From Micromonospora coxensis (GTDB lineage: Bacteria > Actinomycetota > Actinomycetes > Mycobacteriales > Micromonosporaceae): DNA of 64,000 nt. Made by a program: the position numbers and the translations under genes. The stretch lies in assembly GCF_900090295.1 (NCBI RefSeq), contig NZ_LT607753.1, positions 1,612,001 to 1,676,000 on the forward strand, written 5' to 3'. Of this stretch, positions 49,399 through 58,679 are shown in pieces (position 1 is the first letter of the stretch; each line of letters begins with the position of its first letter). The notes beneath the pieces were generated by a model. The model did not search any database. It was not told where the DNA came from and saw only the letters and a program-made list of their open reading frames with translations.

Positions 49399-50097
49399 GT
49401 GACCGCACGGCTGCCGGTGTTCCCGCTCGCAACGGTGCTCTTCCCCGGTCTGGTGCTGCCGCTGCACATCTTCGAGGAGCGCTACCGCACGTTGATCCGC
49501 GACCTGGTCGGGCGGCCCGAGGGGGCGCCCCGCGAGTTCGGTGTGGTGGCGATCCGCACCGGCTGGGAGGTCGCCCCCGCCCCCGGCCGGGCCGTCCCCG
49601 GCGGCGGCGAGGTGACCCTGCACGAGGTGGGCTGCACCGCCGAGCTGCGCCAGGTCACCGAACTCGACGACGGCGGCTTCGACATCGTCACCGTGGGCCG
49701 GCGGCGGTTCCGCATCGCCGACGTCGACCGGGCCTCCGCGCCGTACCTGACCGCCGAGGTCCAGTGGCTGCCCGAGCCGTCCGGCACCGACGAGGTGACC
49801 GAGCTGCTCGCGGCCCGGGTGATCGCGGTCTTCCGGCAGTACCTGGCCCTGGTCCGCCCCGGCGAGCAGGAGGTCTCCGAGCAGCTCCCGGAGGACCCGA
49901 CGGTGCTGTCGCACCTGGTGGCGGCGACCGCCGCGCTGACCGTCGCCGACCGGCAGCGGCTGCTCGCCGTCGACGACACCGCCGCGCGGCTCCGCGCCGA
50001 GCTGCGGCTGCTCAACCGCGAGGCGGCTCTGCTGCGCCAGGTCCGGGCGGTTCCGGTGCCGCTGTCGGACTTGGCCTCCCCCCCGACCCCCAACTGA
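49399..50097 (+). CDS. LON-substrate-binding-domain protein
   Basis: A 232-residue protein with only the N-terminal domain of Lon protease: [29 protein letters not shown] at the start, GRRRFRI in the core, and a helical C-terminal part. There is no ATPase or protease domain. Stand-alone LON-domain proteins are common in actinobacteria; their role is not settled but likely involves binding unfolded proteins. The GTG at 49399 lies 7 bases after TACGCT (leaderless). Divergent from hisD. Confidence 0.92.
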   Translation: MTARLPVFPLATVLFPGLVLPLHIFEERYRTLIRDLVGRPEGAPREFGVVAIRTGWEVAPAPGRAVPGGGEVTLHEVGCTAELRQVTELDDGGFDIVTVGRRRFRIADVDRASAPYLTAEVQWLPEPSGTDEVTELLAARVIAVFRQYLALVRPGEQEVSEQLPEDPTVLSHLVAATAALTVADRQRLLAVDDTAARLRAELRLLNREAALLRQVRAVPVPLSDLASPPTPN

Positions 50098-50125
50098 CCA
50101 CCCACCCCCGCCGACGCGATCCCCT

Positions 50126-50182
50126 CCGTTTGCGGCGTGTCGCGGTGTCCCTGGCGGGAGAGGCCGTGACCTGCCGCAGACG
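50126..50182. terminator. Hairpin between convergent genes, related to 43691-43747
   Basis: CGTTTGCGGC (50127-50136) pairs with GCCGCAGACG (50173-50182) with one mismatch. The left side matches the left side of the hairpin at 43691 at 26 of 27 bases; the right side does not. It lies between two convergent genes. Confidence 0.5.
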
Positions 50183-50216
50183 CGTGGATCACCCGGCCGC
50201 CAGCGGTCCGGGTGGC

Positions 50217-51143
50217 TCAGTCCCGGCCAGGGGCGGACGCCCCGCCGGGGGGACCGGGCACGCCGGAGCCTTCGGGCACGGCCAGGCCGGTCGGCTCCGA
50301 CACCGGCTCCGGCCGCAGCGACGGCCAGCGCGACCAGCCGGCCAGCAGGGTGTACGTCACGGCGGCGGCGAACGCCGGCAGCAGCACGTCACCGAAGGGC
50401 ACCGGCAGCACACCGAAGACCCACTCGATGCCGCCGGCCCGCAGGTCGGCGGGCTTGCCGAAGGCGGTGCCCTCCGGGGCGTCGGCCAGCAGCCGCTGGT
50501 AGCCGCCGAGCCCGATCCGGCGTCCCACCTGCCAGCCGACCAGCGCGGCGCCGAGCCCGCCCAGGGCGGTCGCGCCGAGCACGGCGGGCCCCCGGCGGCG
50601 ACGCAGCACGACCCACAGCCCGATCGCGGCGAGCACCCCGAACCCGAGCCCGAGCAGGCTGAACCAGCCGTCGGCCGCGATCGGCTGCTCCGGCTGCGGC
50701 TGCGCGTAGACGGCGCCGTCGGCCGTCTTCACCACCGGGGTGTCCGGGGCGACGGCGGCCCAGAGCAGGCCGAGCGGCACGCCCAGCGCGGTGATCCCGA
50801 GGACGGTGGCGGCGAGCACCGCGACCGTGCGGCGCAGCGGTTCGCGCGGCTGCGGCGGCGCGGCGTACGCCGGGGGCCAGAGGATCCCCGGGGGCGGCCA
50901 GGCCCCGGTGGGCGTGCCGGAGAAGGGCGGTGGGGCCCCACCGTCGGCGGTGGCGGCCGGCGGGGCGCCGCCGTCGGGCCCGGCGGCCGGCGCGGCGCCG
51001 GGATCGTTCGGCGCCGGTGTCCCGGCGAAGGGCGTCGACGCGGCGGGGACCGGCGGGTGGGCGGCGTCGACGGGGTCGGCGGGCGCCGGGGCGGCGCGGC
51101 CCGGCTCGGCGGGACGGTGCGGATCGGGGGTGTCCGGGCTCAC
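50217..51143 (-). CDS. DUF2567 membrane protein
   Basis: A 308-residue protein. Residues 1-100 are a disordered Pro/Ala/Gly-rich cytoplasmic head. Four membrane segments follow (about 105-128, 158-178, 190-210 and 247-265), with an extracytoplasmic loop between the first two (VAPDTPVVKTADGAVYAQPQPEQ), the pattern of the actinobacterial DUF2567 family. The role is unknown. It follows the ParA-like gene by 56 bases. Confidence 0.85.
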   Translation of the reverse strand: MSPDTPDPHRPAEPGRAAPAPADPVDAAHPPVPAASTPFAGTPAPNDPGAAPAAGPDGGAPPAATADGGAPPPFSGTPTGAWPPPGILWPPAYAAPPQPREPLRRTVAVLAATVLGITALGVPLGLLWAAVAPDTPVVKTADGAVYAQPQPEQPIAADGWFSLLGLGFGVLAAIGLWVVLRRRRGPAVLGATALGGLGAALVGWQVGRRIGLGGYQRLLADAPEGTAFGKPADLRAGGIEWVFGVLPVPFGDVLLPAFAAAVTYTLLAGWSRWPSLRPEPVSEPTGLAVPEGSGVPGPPGGASAPGRD

Positions 51144-51199
51144 CCGACGATCTTCTCAGGCGCGGCGGCGCGGTGGGGCGTCGGTGGCCCGACACCCCC

Positions 51200-52687
51200 T
51201 CAGCGGGCGAACGGCTCCAGCATCACCGCGGCGGCGCGCAGCCACGCCTGCCGGGTCTCCGGCTGGAGCTGGTGGTACTCGATCGAGGAGCCGGTCTCCA
51301 GCGCCGGGTCGTACGGCACCACGGCGACCGCCCGGGTGCGGGTGGCGAAGTGGCGCTCCAGGTCGTCCTGCAAGGACGAGCGGCCCGGCGTGGGGCAGGA
51401 GATCAGGGTCACCGCGTTGTCGGCCAGCTCGCCCATGCCCACCTCGTGCAGCAGGTCGAGCATCCAGTCGGCGCTGAACGCGGCGTCCTCGCGGGGCACG
51501 GTGGTCACCACGAGCTGGTCGGCGGCGTGCATCACCGTGCGCCAGTTGGCGCTCTCCACGTTGTTGCCGGTGTCCACGCAGACCACGTCGTGGGTGCGGC
51601 GCAGCAGCTCCAGCACCCGCTTGACGGTGAACTGGTCCAGCCGTTGGGCGAAGCGGGGGCTCTCCTCGCCGGCCAGCACGTCGTACGAGCCGTCGGAGGC
51701 GTGCCGCAGGTAGTCGTCCAGCGCCTCCAGCAGGTCGGCGCCGTCCCGGATCTCGATGTGTGCCAGGTCGCTGATCAGGTGCCGGATGGTCCGGGCGTGC
51801 CGGGCGCTGCCGGCGCGCAGCCCGAGGGTGCCGCGCAGCTCGTTGTCGTCCCAGGCCAGCACGCCACGGCCCCGGACGCTGCCGACGGTGGCCGCGGCGA
51901 GCACGGTGGCGGTGGTCTTGTGCACCCCGCCCTTGGGGTTGGCGAAGGCGAGCACCCGGGGCGTGCCCAGGTCCCGGCGGAGGATGCCGGCGGCCCGCTC
52001 CTGCTCGTCCTGCGGGGTCTGCGGGCGCCACTCGATCCGGGCCGGCTCGATCCGGGCCGGGTAGGCCCGGTCGGCCGTCACCGCGGGGTACGCCGGCTCG
52101 GCCGGGTACGCCGGCTCGGCCGGGTACGCCGGCTCGGCCGGATAGGCCGGCGCGGCCGGGTAGGCCGCCTCGGCCCGGTAGCCGGGCTGCTGCGGGTAGG
52201 TCGGCTCGGCCGGCGCGTACCCGGGGCGGTAGCCGTCGTCGAGCAGCGGCGCGTACCGGGACTCGGTCGGGGGCGGCTCGTGCCGGTAGCCGTTGTCCAG
52301 CAACGCGTACCGGGACTCCGCCACCGGCTCCGGCGGGTAACCCGGGTCGGCCCGGTGGCCGGGGTCGGGCGGGTAGCCGGGCTGCGCCCGGTAGGCGGGG
52401 TCGACCCGGTAGCTGGCCTCGGCCCGGTAGCCCGGGTCCGCGCCGTACGTCGGCTGGGCGGGTGGCACGGCGGCCGAGGCCCGCCCGGACCATCCGGTGC
52501 CCGACCCGCGCCGGGGCAGCGGATCCCGTGCCGGCGGCTCCTCCGCCCGGCGGTCGGCCTCCACCTGCTCGGGGGTGCGGCCGCCGAGGCGGGCACGGTC
52601 AAGCAACGCGCGCCATCGTGGTGCCGGTTCGGCCGACCGGCCCCAGCCGGTCTCGGTGCCGTCCAAGGCTCGCCCTCCCCGCGCCAT
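51200..52687 (-). CDS. ParA/MinD-like ATPase with Pro/Tyr repeat-rich N-terminus
   Basis: A 495-residue protein in two parts. Residues 1-225 are disordered and rich in Pro, Tyr, Ala and Glu, with repeated AYPAEP units near 185-210 encoded by 18-bp tandem DNA repeats. The rest is a ParA/MinD-type ATPase with the deviant Walker A ANPKGGVHKTT (about residues 248-258; note His before the Lys), a Walker B-like VVCVDTGNN and VVTTVPRED. The layout recalls EspI-type proteins of mycobacterial type VII secretion, but no secretion genes are here. It may move a cargo along the nucleoid or membrane. The cargo is unknown. Confidence 0.85.
   Translation of the reverse strand: MARGGRALDGTETGWGRSAEPAPRWRALLDRARLGGRTPEQVEADRRAEEPPARDPLPRRGSGTGWSGRASAAVPPAQPTYGADPGYRAEASYRVDPAYRAQPGYPPDPGHRADPGYPPEPVAESRYALLDNGYRHEPPPTESRYAPLLDDGYRPGYAPAEPTYPQQPGYRAEAAYPAAPAYPAEPAYPAEPAYPAEPAYPAVTADRAYPARIEPARIEWRPQTPQDEQERAAGILRRDLGTPRVLAFANPKGGVHKTTATVLAAATVGSVRGRGVLAWDDNELRGTLGLRAGSARHARTIRHLISDLAHIEIRDGADLLEALDDYLRHASDGSYDVLAGEESPRFAQRLDQFTVKRVLELLRRTHDVVCVDTGNNVESANWRTVMHAADQLVVTTVPREDAAFSADWMLDLLHEVGMGELADNAVTLISCPTPGRSSLQDDLERHFATRTRAVAVVPYDPALETGSSIEYHQLQPETRQAWLRAAAVMLEPFAR
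52086..52159. repeat. 18-bp tandem repeat inside the ParA-like gene
   Basis: About four units of TACGCCGGCTCGGCCGGG run in tandem; the first three are identical and the last diverges. In the coding frame each gives one AYPAEP unit, so copy changes keep the frame. Confidence 0.85.
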
Positions 52688-52803
52688 CGATCTCCGCCTG
52701 ACAGGCTACGAACGAAACCCTATTCGGACCACACCTGTCTGCGCACATCCCCCGTCGGGCATCCTCGCCCACCCCCGGCCCGGCCACCCCCGGTGACCAC
52801 GTC

Positions 52804-53694
52804 CTACGAGGTCGGAGCGGGTGCGGCGGCTCCCGCACCGGCGGAAGCGGCCGGTGAGGAACTGATCACGCCCGGTGCCGCTTCCGACGAATCGCCCACC
52901 GCAGGACCGGTCGGGACCAGCGCGGTGTCCACCGGCGGCCGCACCACGTCCCACTGTTCGGGCAGCGGCGGGGTGAAGACCGTCCGGTCCAGCCGACGTA
53001 CCTCGGGGGCCGGGTCGACCACGCGGACGCCGGGCCGGGCGGCCAGCGCGCGCAGCGCCACCGGTTCGGCGCGGACCACCGCAGCGTAGACGCAACCGCA
53101 CCCGCTCCGGTAGGCCCGCGCCTCCTCGGCGGCGACCTGCGCCCCGCTGTCGTACACCCGGCGCAGCCCGGCGTCGGTGGCGCTGGCCGCCCGCGTCCGC
53201 TGGTCGGCGGCCTCCCGGTCCTTCCGGTCGGCCAGCGTGGACATGCCGGCGACGACGTCCTGCGGCAGCAGTTGGGCCGGCAGGTGCACCACCTCGGTCT
53301 GCCGGTCGGGCAGCGGCACCCGGGTCACCACCTCGACCACCGCCGTGCCCGCCAGCACCGCCGGCAGCCGACCCGGCGGGAGGTAGCCGTCGAAGGAGAC
53401 CAGGGCGTACGCGGCCGGCCCGGTCGCGGGCAGCGCGGCGAGTTCCGCGCCGGCGGACCGGACGTACCCCGGGATCGCGTCGCCCTGGCGGACGCCGACC
53501 CGGGTGACCTCGCCGACCGTGCGGTCGCCGACCGGCTCGTCGCGGCGGGCGGCCCAACCGGCGGTGAGCAGCACCGCCCCGGCGCAGAACACGGCCGTCG
53601 TGCCCAGCCAGCCGGGCCGGCCGCGCCGGGATGTCCCGGCAGGGGCGGGGTCGGCGGACGGCGGGGCGTCCCCGGGTCGGCTCGGCGCGGGCAC
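52804..53694 (-). CDS. Membrane-anchored extracytoplasmic protein, function unknown
   Basis: A 296-residue protein with one membrane segment near residues 29-48 after a disordered, basic N-terminus, and an extracytoplasmic domain of about 200 residues. It has a paired Cys motif (SGCGCVYAAVV) near residue 205 and an Ala/Pro-rich tail. The GTG at 53694 begins one base past the rluD-type stop, so it is in the lspA operon. I do not recognise the family. Confidence 0.75.
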   Translation of the reverse strand: MPAPSRPGDAPPSADPAPAGTSRRGRPGWLGTTAVFCAGAVLLTAGWAARRDEPVGDRTVGEVTRVGVRQGDAIPGYVRSAGAELAALPATGPAAYALVSFDGYLPPGRLPAVLAGTAVVEVVTRVPLPDRQTEVVHLPAQLLPQDVVAGMSTLADRKDREAADQRTRAASATDAGLRRVYDSGAQVAAEEARAYRSGCGCVYAAVVRAEPVALRALAARPGVRVVDPAPEVRRLDRTVFTPPLPEQWDVVRPPVDTALVPTGPAVGDSSEAAPGVISSSPAASAGAGAAAPAPTS

Positions 53695-53695
53695 G

Positions 53696-54640
53696 TCAGT
53701 CGCGCAGCACCGACAGCGCGTGCGCCAGGTCGTCCGGGTACTCGCTGACGAAGGTCACCTCGTCCCCGGTACGCGGGTGCAGGAAACTCAGCGAGCGGGC
53801 GTGCAGCCACTGCCGGCTCAGCCCGAGCCGGGCGGAGAGGGTCGGGTCCGCCCCGTAGGTGAGGTCGCCCACGCACGGGTGCCGCAGCGTCGAGAAGTGC
53901 ACCCGGATCTGGTGCGTCCGCCCGGTCTCCAGCCGCACGTCGAGCAGGCTGGCGGCGGGGAACGCCTCCAGCGTGTCGTAGTGGGTGATGCTGGGCTTGC
54001 CGCCGGAGACCACCGCCCAGCGGTAGTCGTGGTGCGGGTGCCGGTCGATCGGGGCGTCGATGGTGCCGCGCAGCGGGTCCGGGTGGCCCTGCACCACGGC
54101 GTGGTAGCGCTTCTCCACCTCGCGGTACTTGAACGCCCGCTTCAACGCCGTGTACGCCTGCTCGCTCTTGGCCACCACCATGACGCCGGTGGTGCCGACG
54201 TCGAGCCGGTGCACGACGCCCTGCCGCTCGGCCGCGCCGCTGGTGGAGATCCGGTGCCCGATGCCGGCGAGACCGCCGATCACGGTCGGCCCGGTCCAGC
54301 CGGGGCTGGGGTGGGCGGCCACCCCGACCGGCTTGTCGACCACCACGATGTCGTCGTCGGCGTAGACCACGGTCAGCCCGGGCACCGCCTGCGGCACCAC
54401 GGTCGGCGGGGCGGCCGGGGCCGGCAGGGTGACCTCCAGCCAGGATCCCGCCTTGACCTTGTGGGAGTTGGCCCGTACGACGCCGTCGACCAGCGCGTCC
54501 CCGGCGTCGACCAGGGCCGCCGCGGCGGTGCGGGAGAGCCCGAAGAGCCGGGCGACGGCCTGGTCCAGGCGCATGCCGTCCAGACCGTCCGGGACGGGCA
54601 GGGACCGGTGGTCGCCGCCGGCGGCGAAGGCCGAGGTCAT
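53696..54640 (-). CDS. RluA/RluD-family pseudouridine synthase
   Basis: A 314-residue enzyme that isomerises uridines in RNA, probably 23S rRNA. An S4 domain (residues 18-80) comes first. The catalytic Asp is in HRLDVGTTG near residue 150, and KRYHAVVQG and [10 protein letters not shown] complete the active site. The ATG overlaps the lspA stop in ATGA; lspA-rluD coupling is common in bacteria. Confidence 0.95.
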   Translation of the reverse strand: MTSAFAAGGDHRSLPVPDGLDGMRLDQAVARLFGLSRTAAAALVDAGDALVDGVVRANSHKVKAGSWLEVTLPAPAAPPTVVPQAVPGLTVVYADDDIVVVDKPVGVAAHPSPGWTGPTVIGGLAGIGHRISTSGAAERQGVVHRLDVGTTGVMVVAKSEQAYTALKRAFKYREVEKRYHAVVQGHPDPLRGTIDAPIDRHPHHDYRWAVVSGGKPSITHYDTLEAFPAASLLDVRLETGRTHQIRVHFSTLRHPCVGDLTYGADPTLSARLGLSRQWLHARSLSFLHPRTGDEVTFVSEYPDDLAHALSVLRD

Positions 54641-55251
54641 GCCCGCTCCCGCTGCTCGGTCCCGGCCGGCGTGGCCTCGGTGTCCCTGCCGTCGTCCTTG
54701 CCGAGGCGGCTGCCGTCGCGTTGCCGGCCGGTCAGCTCCAGCAGCACGGCCAGCACCACCCCGGAGACCAGCGCGCTGTCGGCCAGGTTGAACACCGGCC
54801 AGACCCGGCCGTACGGGTCGAAGAGGCTGACCATGTCCACCACGTGCCCGACGAAGTGCCCGGGGGCGCGGAAGATCCGGTCGACGAGGTTGCCCAGCGC
54901 CCCGCCCAGCACCAGGCCGAGCGAGATCGCCCACGGCAGCGACCGCAGCCGCAGCGCCATCCAGGCGATCCAGCCCACCACGCCGATGGTGATCAGCGGG
55001 AAGATCCAGGTGTGGTCGGCGCCGATGCTCCAGGCCGCCCCGCTGTTGCGGGTCAGGGTGAGGTAGACGGCGCCGCCGAGCAGCCGTACCGGCGGCCGGT
55101 CGTCCAGGTTGAGCAGCGCGAGGTGCTTGGTGAGCAGGTCGGCGAGCAGGGCCACCAGGGCGATGCTGGCCAGGACCACGACCGCACGGCGGCGGGAGGT
55201 GCCGCCGCCCGGCTCAGCGGTGCCGGATCCGGCGGTCGGTGCTGTGGTCAT
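54637..55251 (-). CDS. lspA: Lipoprotein signal peptidase (signal peptidase II)
   Basis: LspA cuts the signal peptide from lipoproteins after Lgt has added the lipid. The 204-residue protein has four membrane segments and both catalytic Asp motifs, [13 protein letters not shown] and VFNLADSAL. Its N- and C-terminal tails are longer than in most bacteria. It is coupled to the pseudouridine synthase gene. The lgt gene is also in this window, 40 kb away. Confidence 0.96.
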   Translation of the reverse strand: MTTAPTAGSGTAEPGGGTSRRRAVVVLASIALVALLADLLTKHLALLNLDDRPPVRLLGGAVYLTLTRNSGAAWSIGADHTWIFPLITIGVVGWIAWMALRLRSLPWAISLGLVLGGALGNLVDRIFRAPGHFVGHVVDMVSLFDPYGRVWPVFNLADSALVSGVVLAVLLELTGRQRDGSRLGKDDGRDTEATPAGTEQRERA

Positions 55252-55317
55252 CGACTCCCCATCGACTTGTCCGACGGCGACGGATCGCCGTCCTACGCGG
55301 TCAGCGGGGAGCGGATC

Positions 55318-55737
55318 TCAGCGCCGCTCCTCCAGCTGCTTGCAGGTCACGCAGAGGGTCGCCGACGGGAAGGCGGCGAGCCGCTCCACCGGGATCGGGT
55401 TCCCGCACCGCTCGCACCACCCGTAGCCACCCTCGTCGAGCCGCTCCAACGCCCGCTCGACCTGCGTGATCCGTTCCCGGATGCTGTTGGCGAGAGAGAT
55501 CTCCTGCTCGCGTTCGAACGTCTTGGTGCCGGTGTCGGCCTGGTCGTCCCCGGCCGAGTCGGTCAGCCGGTCGCGCTGCAGCTCGGTGATCTCGCTCAGC
55601 GTCTGATCGTACTCGGCGCGCAGCTCGTCCCGGCGGGCCGCCAGCGCCGCCCGGATCTTCTCGGTCTCCGCCGCGCTGCGGGTGGCCTTCGGCGCAGGCT
55701 TACGACCGGCGGTCCTGGTGTCGGCTGGCTTCGCCAT
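55318..55737 (-). CDS. TraR/DksA-type zinc-finger protein
   Basis: A 139-residue protein with a helical hairpin (about residues 25-95) and a C-terminal four-cysteine zinc finger, CERCGNPIP...LCVTC (about 107-130). DksA-type proteins bind RNA polymerase through the secondary channel; the usual acidic tip differs here, so a different effect is possible. The ATG at 55737 follows GGGAGCTGACG. It lies 66 bases before lspA, as in many actinobacteria. Confidence 0.92.
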   Translation of the reverse strand: MAKPADTRTAGRKPAPKATRSAAETEKIRAALAARRDELRAEYDQTLSEITELQRDRLTDSAGDDQADTGTKTFEREQEISLANSIRERITQVERALERLDEGGYGWCERCGNPIPVERLAAFPSATLCVTCKQLEERR

Positions 55738-55960
55738 CGTCAGCTCCCTCAGCCGCGTAGCGCGGCGGTCGGCGGTGCCCGGACAGGGGCCACCGGCCTG
55801 GCGCCCCCATGCAACAAAACGGGCGCGTGGCAACGTAGGCCACGCACTCCGGAGGGTGGCAAGAATACGGAACGTACAGGCGTCCGACAACGTGCCGCAC
55901 CGTCGCACCGCTATTCAGCCCCGAGTAAGCCCCAATCGGGGCAAAAGGAACGCTAGCAGA

Positions 55961-57463
55961 TCAGCCATCACGATCCTCCCCGTACTCGCCAAACCACCTG
56001 GCCAGCCGACCGCGCCGGCTGATCGCCCGCAGCCGCCGCTCGGCCTCGTCGCGCACCCCGGCGACGGCCACGATCAGCAGGCTGTCGCCGACCTTCAGCC
56101 GGGTGTCCGGGCCCGGGACGAACCCGGTCCCGTCCCGCAGCACCAGGGTCACCGAGGCGCCCACCGGCAGCCGCAGCTCGTCCACGTGCACGCCGGCCAG
56201 CCGGGAGCCCGCCGGCACCTCCAGTTGGAGCAGGTCCGCCCGCATCCGCTCCAGCGGCGCCGTCTCCACCCGGATCTCCGCCAGCTCGGCCGGCGCGGTC
56301 ACCCGCAGCCGGCGGGCCGCCGGGGCGAGGGTGCCGGCCTGCAACAGCGTGAAGATCACCACCAGCACGAAGACCACGTCGAAGAGCCGGTCCGCCCCCG
56401 GCACCCGCTCCGACAACGGGATGGTGGCCAGCACGATCGGCACCGCCCCGCGCAACCCGGCCCAGGACAGGAACGCCTGCTCGCGCAGGCTCATCCGGAA
56501 CGGCAGCGCGGAGAGGAGCACCGACAGCGGCCGGGCGAGCAGCAGCAGGGCCAGCCCGACCAGCACCGCCGGCAGCACCGCCCCGGACAGCCGGCTCGGC
56601 GTGGCCAGCAGGCCGAGCAGCACGAAGAGCCCGATCTGGGCCAGCCAGGCGAGCCCGTCGGCGAAGCCGAGGATCGCCTGCCGGTGCGGCAGCCGGGCGT
56701 TGCCGAGCAGCACGCCGGCCACGTACACGGCGAGGAAGCCGGAGGCGTGCAGCACCGCGCCGGCCGCGTAGGCCAGCACGGTGAAGCCGACCACGGCGAT
56801 CGGGTAGAGCCCGGACGAGGGCAGCGCCGCGCGGCGCAGCGCGTAGCGCCCGGCGATCCCGGCGGCCACCCCGACCGCCGCACCCATCCCCAGCTCGTAG
56901 CCGACCAGGAGCACCTCGTACCACCAGGGGTGGCCCTCGGTGGTGCCGGCCGAGAGCAGCACCACCAGGATCACCACCGGCGCGTCGTTCATGCCGGACT
57001 CGGCCTCCAGGGCGGCCACCAGCCGGGGCGGCAGCCGCAGCCGGCGCAGCGTGGCGAAGACCGCCGCGGCGTCGGTCGAGGAGAGCACCGCGCCGTAGAG
57101 CAGGGCCAGCCGCCAGTCCAGCCCGAGCAGCAGGTGCACCACCAGGCCGACCACCAGGATGCTGACCAGCACCCCGACCGTGGAGAGCGCCGCCGCCAGC
57201 CCGAGCACCGGGCGCAGGGTGCTCCACCGGGCGGTCAGCCCGCCCTCCGCGATGATCACGATCAACGCGCAGAAGCCCAGCACCCGGGTCAGCTCGGCGT
57301 CGTCGAAGCGGATGCCCAGACCGGACTCCCCGATCGCCACCCCGAGCGCCAGGTAGACCAGAAGACTCGGCACGCCGAGCCGGGTGGAGAAGCGGACCGC
57401 GCCGATCGCCACCAGCAGGACGGCCGCGCCCAGCAGCAGCGCGAGTTCGAGCCCGGGCGTCAC
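55961..57463 (-). CDS. Cation/proton antiporter with RCK C-terminal domain
   Basis: A 500-residue CPA1-type antiporter (NhaP2/CvrA-like, probably K+/H+). About twelve membrane segments carry the ion-binding SSTDAAAVFATLRRL and ESGMNDAPVVILV motifs near residues 118 and 145. The cytoplasmic TrkA_C (RCK) domain follows at about 395-480. The GTG at 57463 was chosen from the first membrane segment and GAGGA upstream. It lies 22 bases after the DUF167 gene and shares its operon. Confidence 0.92.
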   Translation of the reverse strand: MTPGLELALLLGAAVLLVAIGAVRFSTRLGVPSLLVYLALGVAIGESGLGIRFDDAELTRVLGFCALIVIIAEGGLTARWSTLRPVLGLAAALSTVGVLVSILVVGLVVHLLLGLDWRLALLYGAVLSSTDAAAVFATLRRLRLPPRLVAALEAESGMNDAPVVILVVLLSAGTTEGHPWWYEVLLVGYELGMGAAVGVAAGIAGRYALRRAALPSSGLYPIAVVGFTVLAYAAGAVLHASGFLAVYVAGVLLGNARLPHRQAILGFADGLAWLAQIGLFVLLGLLATPSRLSGAVLPAVLVGLALLLLARPLSVLLSALPFRMSLREQAFLSWAGLRGAVPIVLATIPLSERVPGADRLFDVVFVLVVIFTLLQAGTLAPAARRLRVTAPAELAEIRVETAPLERMRADLLQLEVPAGSRLAGVHVDELRLPVGASVTLVLRDGTGFVPGPDTRLKVGDSLLIVAVAGVRDEAERRLRAISRRGRLARWFGEYGEDRDG

Positions 57464-57485
57464 CGGCGACCGGTCCTCGGCGCCG

Positions 57486-57791
57486 TCACGCGTCCGATCC
57501 GTCGCGCAGCCGACGGAGCGCGTCGGCCACCTCGTCGGTGGCCCGCTCGACGTCGAAGAGCTTGTCCCGGCTGGCCGTGCCGGCACGCAGGGACACCGCC
57601 GCCGGCCGTACGCCCAGCGCGGCGGCGAGCGCCCGCCGGGCCGCCTCGGTGGCCCGCCCGTCGACCGGCGGGGCGTTCACGGCGACCACCAGGGCGGGGC
57701 CGTGCGGGCCGTCGAACCGGCCGCCGACCCGGGCACGGGACGCCCCGGGCTTGACCCGCACGGCGACGGTGAGCGTCTCCTCGACCGGCAT
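57486..57791 (-). CDS. DUF167 (YggU-family) protein
   Basis: A 101-residue protein with the DUF167 pattern: VRVKPGASRARVGG, VAVNAPPVDGRATEAARRALAAALGV and SRDKLFDV. The fold is known, the function is not. It is 5 bases downstream of the membrane protein gene before it and 22 bases before the antiporter. Confidence 0.93.
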   Translation of the reverse strand: MPVEETLTVAVRVKPGASRARVGGRFDGPHGPALVVAVNAPPVDGRATEAARRALAAALGVRPAAVSLRAGTASRDKLFDVERATDEVADALRRLRDGSDA

Positions 57792-57796
57792 CCGGG

Positions 57797-58606
57797 TCAG
57801 CCCGGTGGGGCGTCGGCGAGCAGGGCGGTGTCCGGGGCGCAGTCCGCGCACGGGGTGAAGCCCAGCGACACCGCCTCGGAGACCGGCAGCGGTTCGTGGT
57901 CCCGCGCGAACAGGTGCAGGCAGGTGGCGAGGTGGTAGCGGGGGCGGCCGTCGACCACCCGCACCTCGGTGTCGAGCCGGGCGACCCGGGCGGCGTCGGC
58001 GGTCGACACGGACTGGGCCTCCGGTTCGTCGTCGAGCCCCGCGTCGGCGGCCGGCTCGGCGCGCCACGACGCGGTGTCCGCCCCGCCGCGCCCGGACGGC
58101 CCCGGCGCGGGGCTGACCGACTCCCAGGGCCCGGCGAGGTCGCCGTCGGTGGGGCGTGCCGCCGCCACGTCGGGCTCCCCCGCCCCGGCGTCGCCGGCCG
58201 GCGCGGGACGGGTGGTCACGGTCTCCGGCTCCCACGGCGTCTCGGCGTACGGCTCCCACCGGCCGTCCGCGGCGGTCACCGGCGGCTCGGGCGGTTGCCG
58301 CCACCCGTCGCCACCGGCGCCGAACGTCGTGGGCACGTGCTGGACGGGGATCTCCGGCTCCGGTGCGGCCCGGTCGGCCGGAGCCGTGGTCCGGGACGTG
58401 CCCGGAGAACCCCGGCCGGCGCGCGGTCGAGCCTGTTCCCCCGTCGCCCGGGCGGCGGCCACCTGGCGGGCGCCGGCCACCAACGCGACGGCGGCCAACA
58501 GGCTGGCCGCGATGGAGCTGATCAGCAGGGTGCTGGAGCCGTCGGCGAGACCGAACACCAGCAGCACCACGGCGACGAGGATGAGCACCAGGCTTGCGAC
58601 TATCAC
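57797..58606 (-). CDS. Two-helix membrane protein with C-terminal Cys motif
   Basis: A 269-residue protein: two membrane segments (about residues 3-20 and 27-47), a long disordered Pro/Glu/Ala-rich linker (50-205), and a compact C-terminal domain (about 210-262) with YHLATC, H, EA, GFTPCADCAPD. This His/Cys pattern resembles the small Ada-like zinc-binding domains found alone in many proteins. Function unknown. It lies between divIVA and DUF167 and is probably co-transcribed with DUF167 and the antiporter. Confidence 0.82.
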   Translation of the reverse strand: MIVASLVLILVAVVLLVFGLADGSSTLLISSIAASLLAAVALVAGARQVAAARATGEQARPRAGRGSPGTSRTTAPADRAAPEPEIPVQHVPTTFGAGGDGWRQPPEPPVTAADGRWEPYAETPWEPETVTTRPAPAGDAGAGEPDVAAARPTDGDLAGPWESVSPAPGPSGRGGADTASWRAEPAADAGLDDEPEAQSVSTADAARVARLDTEVRVVDGRPRYHLATCLHLFARDHEPLPVSEAVSLGFTPCADCAPDTALLADAPPG

Positions 58607-58679
58607 GGGCCCACCCCCGCCGCGTCGGGTCAGTTGTGGCGCGGTCGGCGGTCGTCGGGTGACGGCCGCCGACCGTCAA

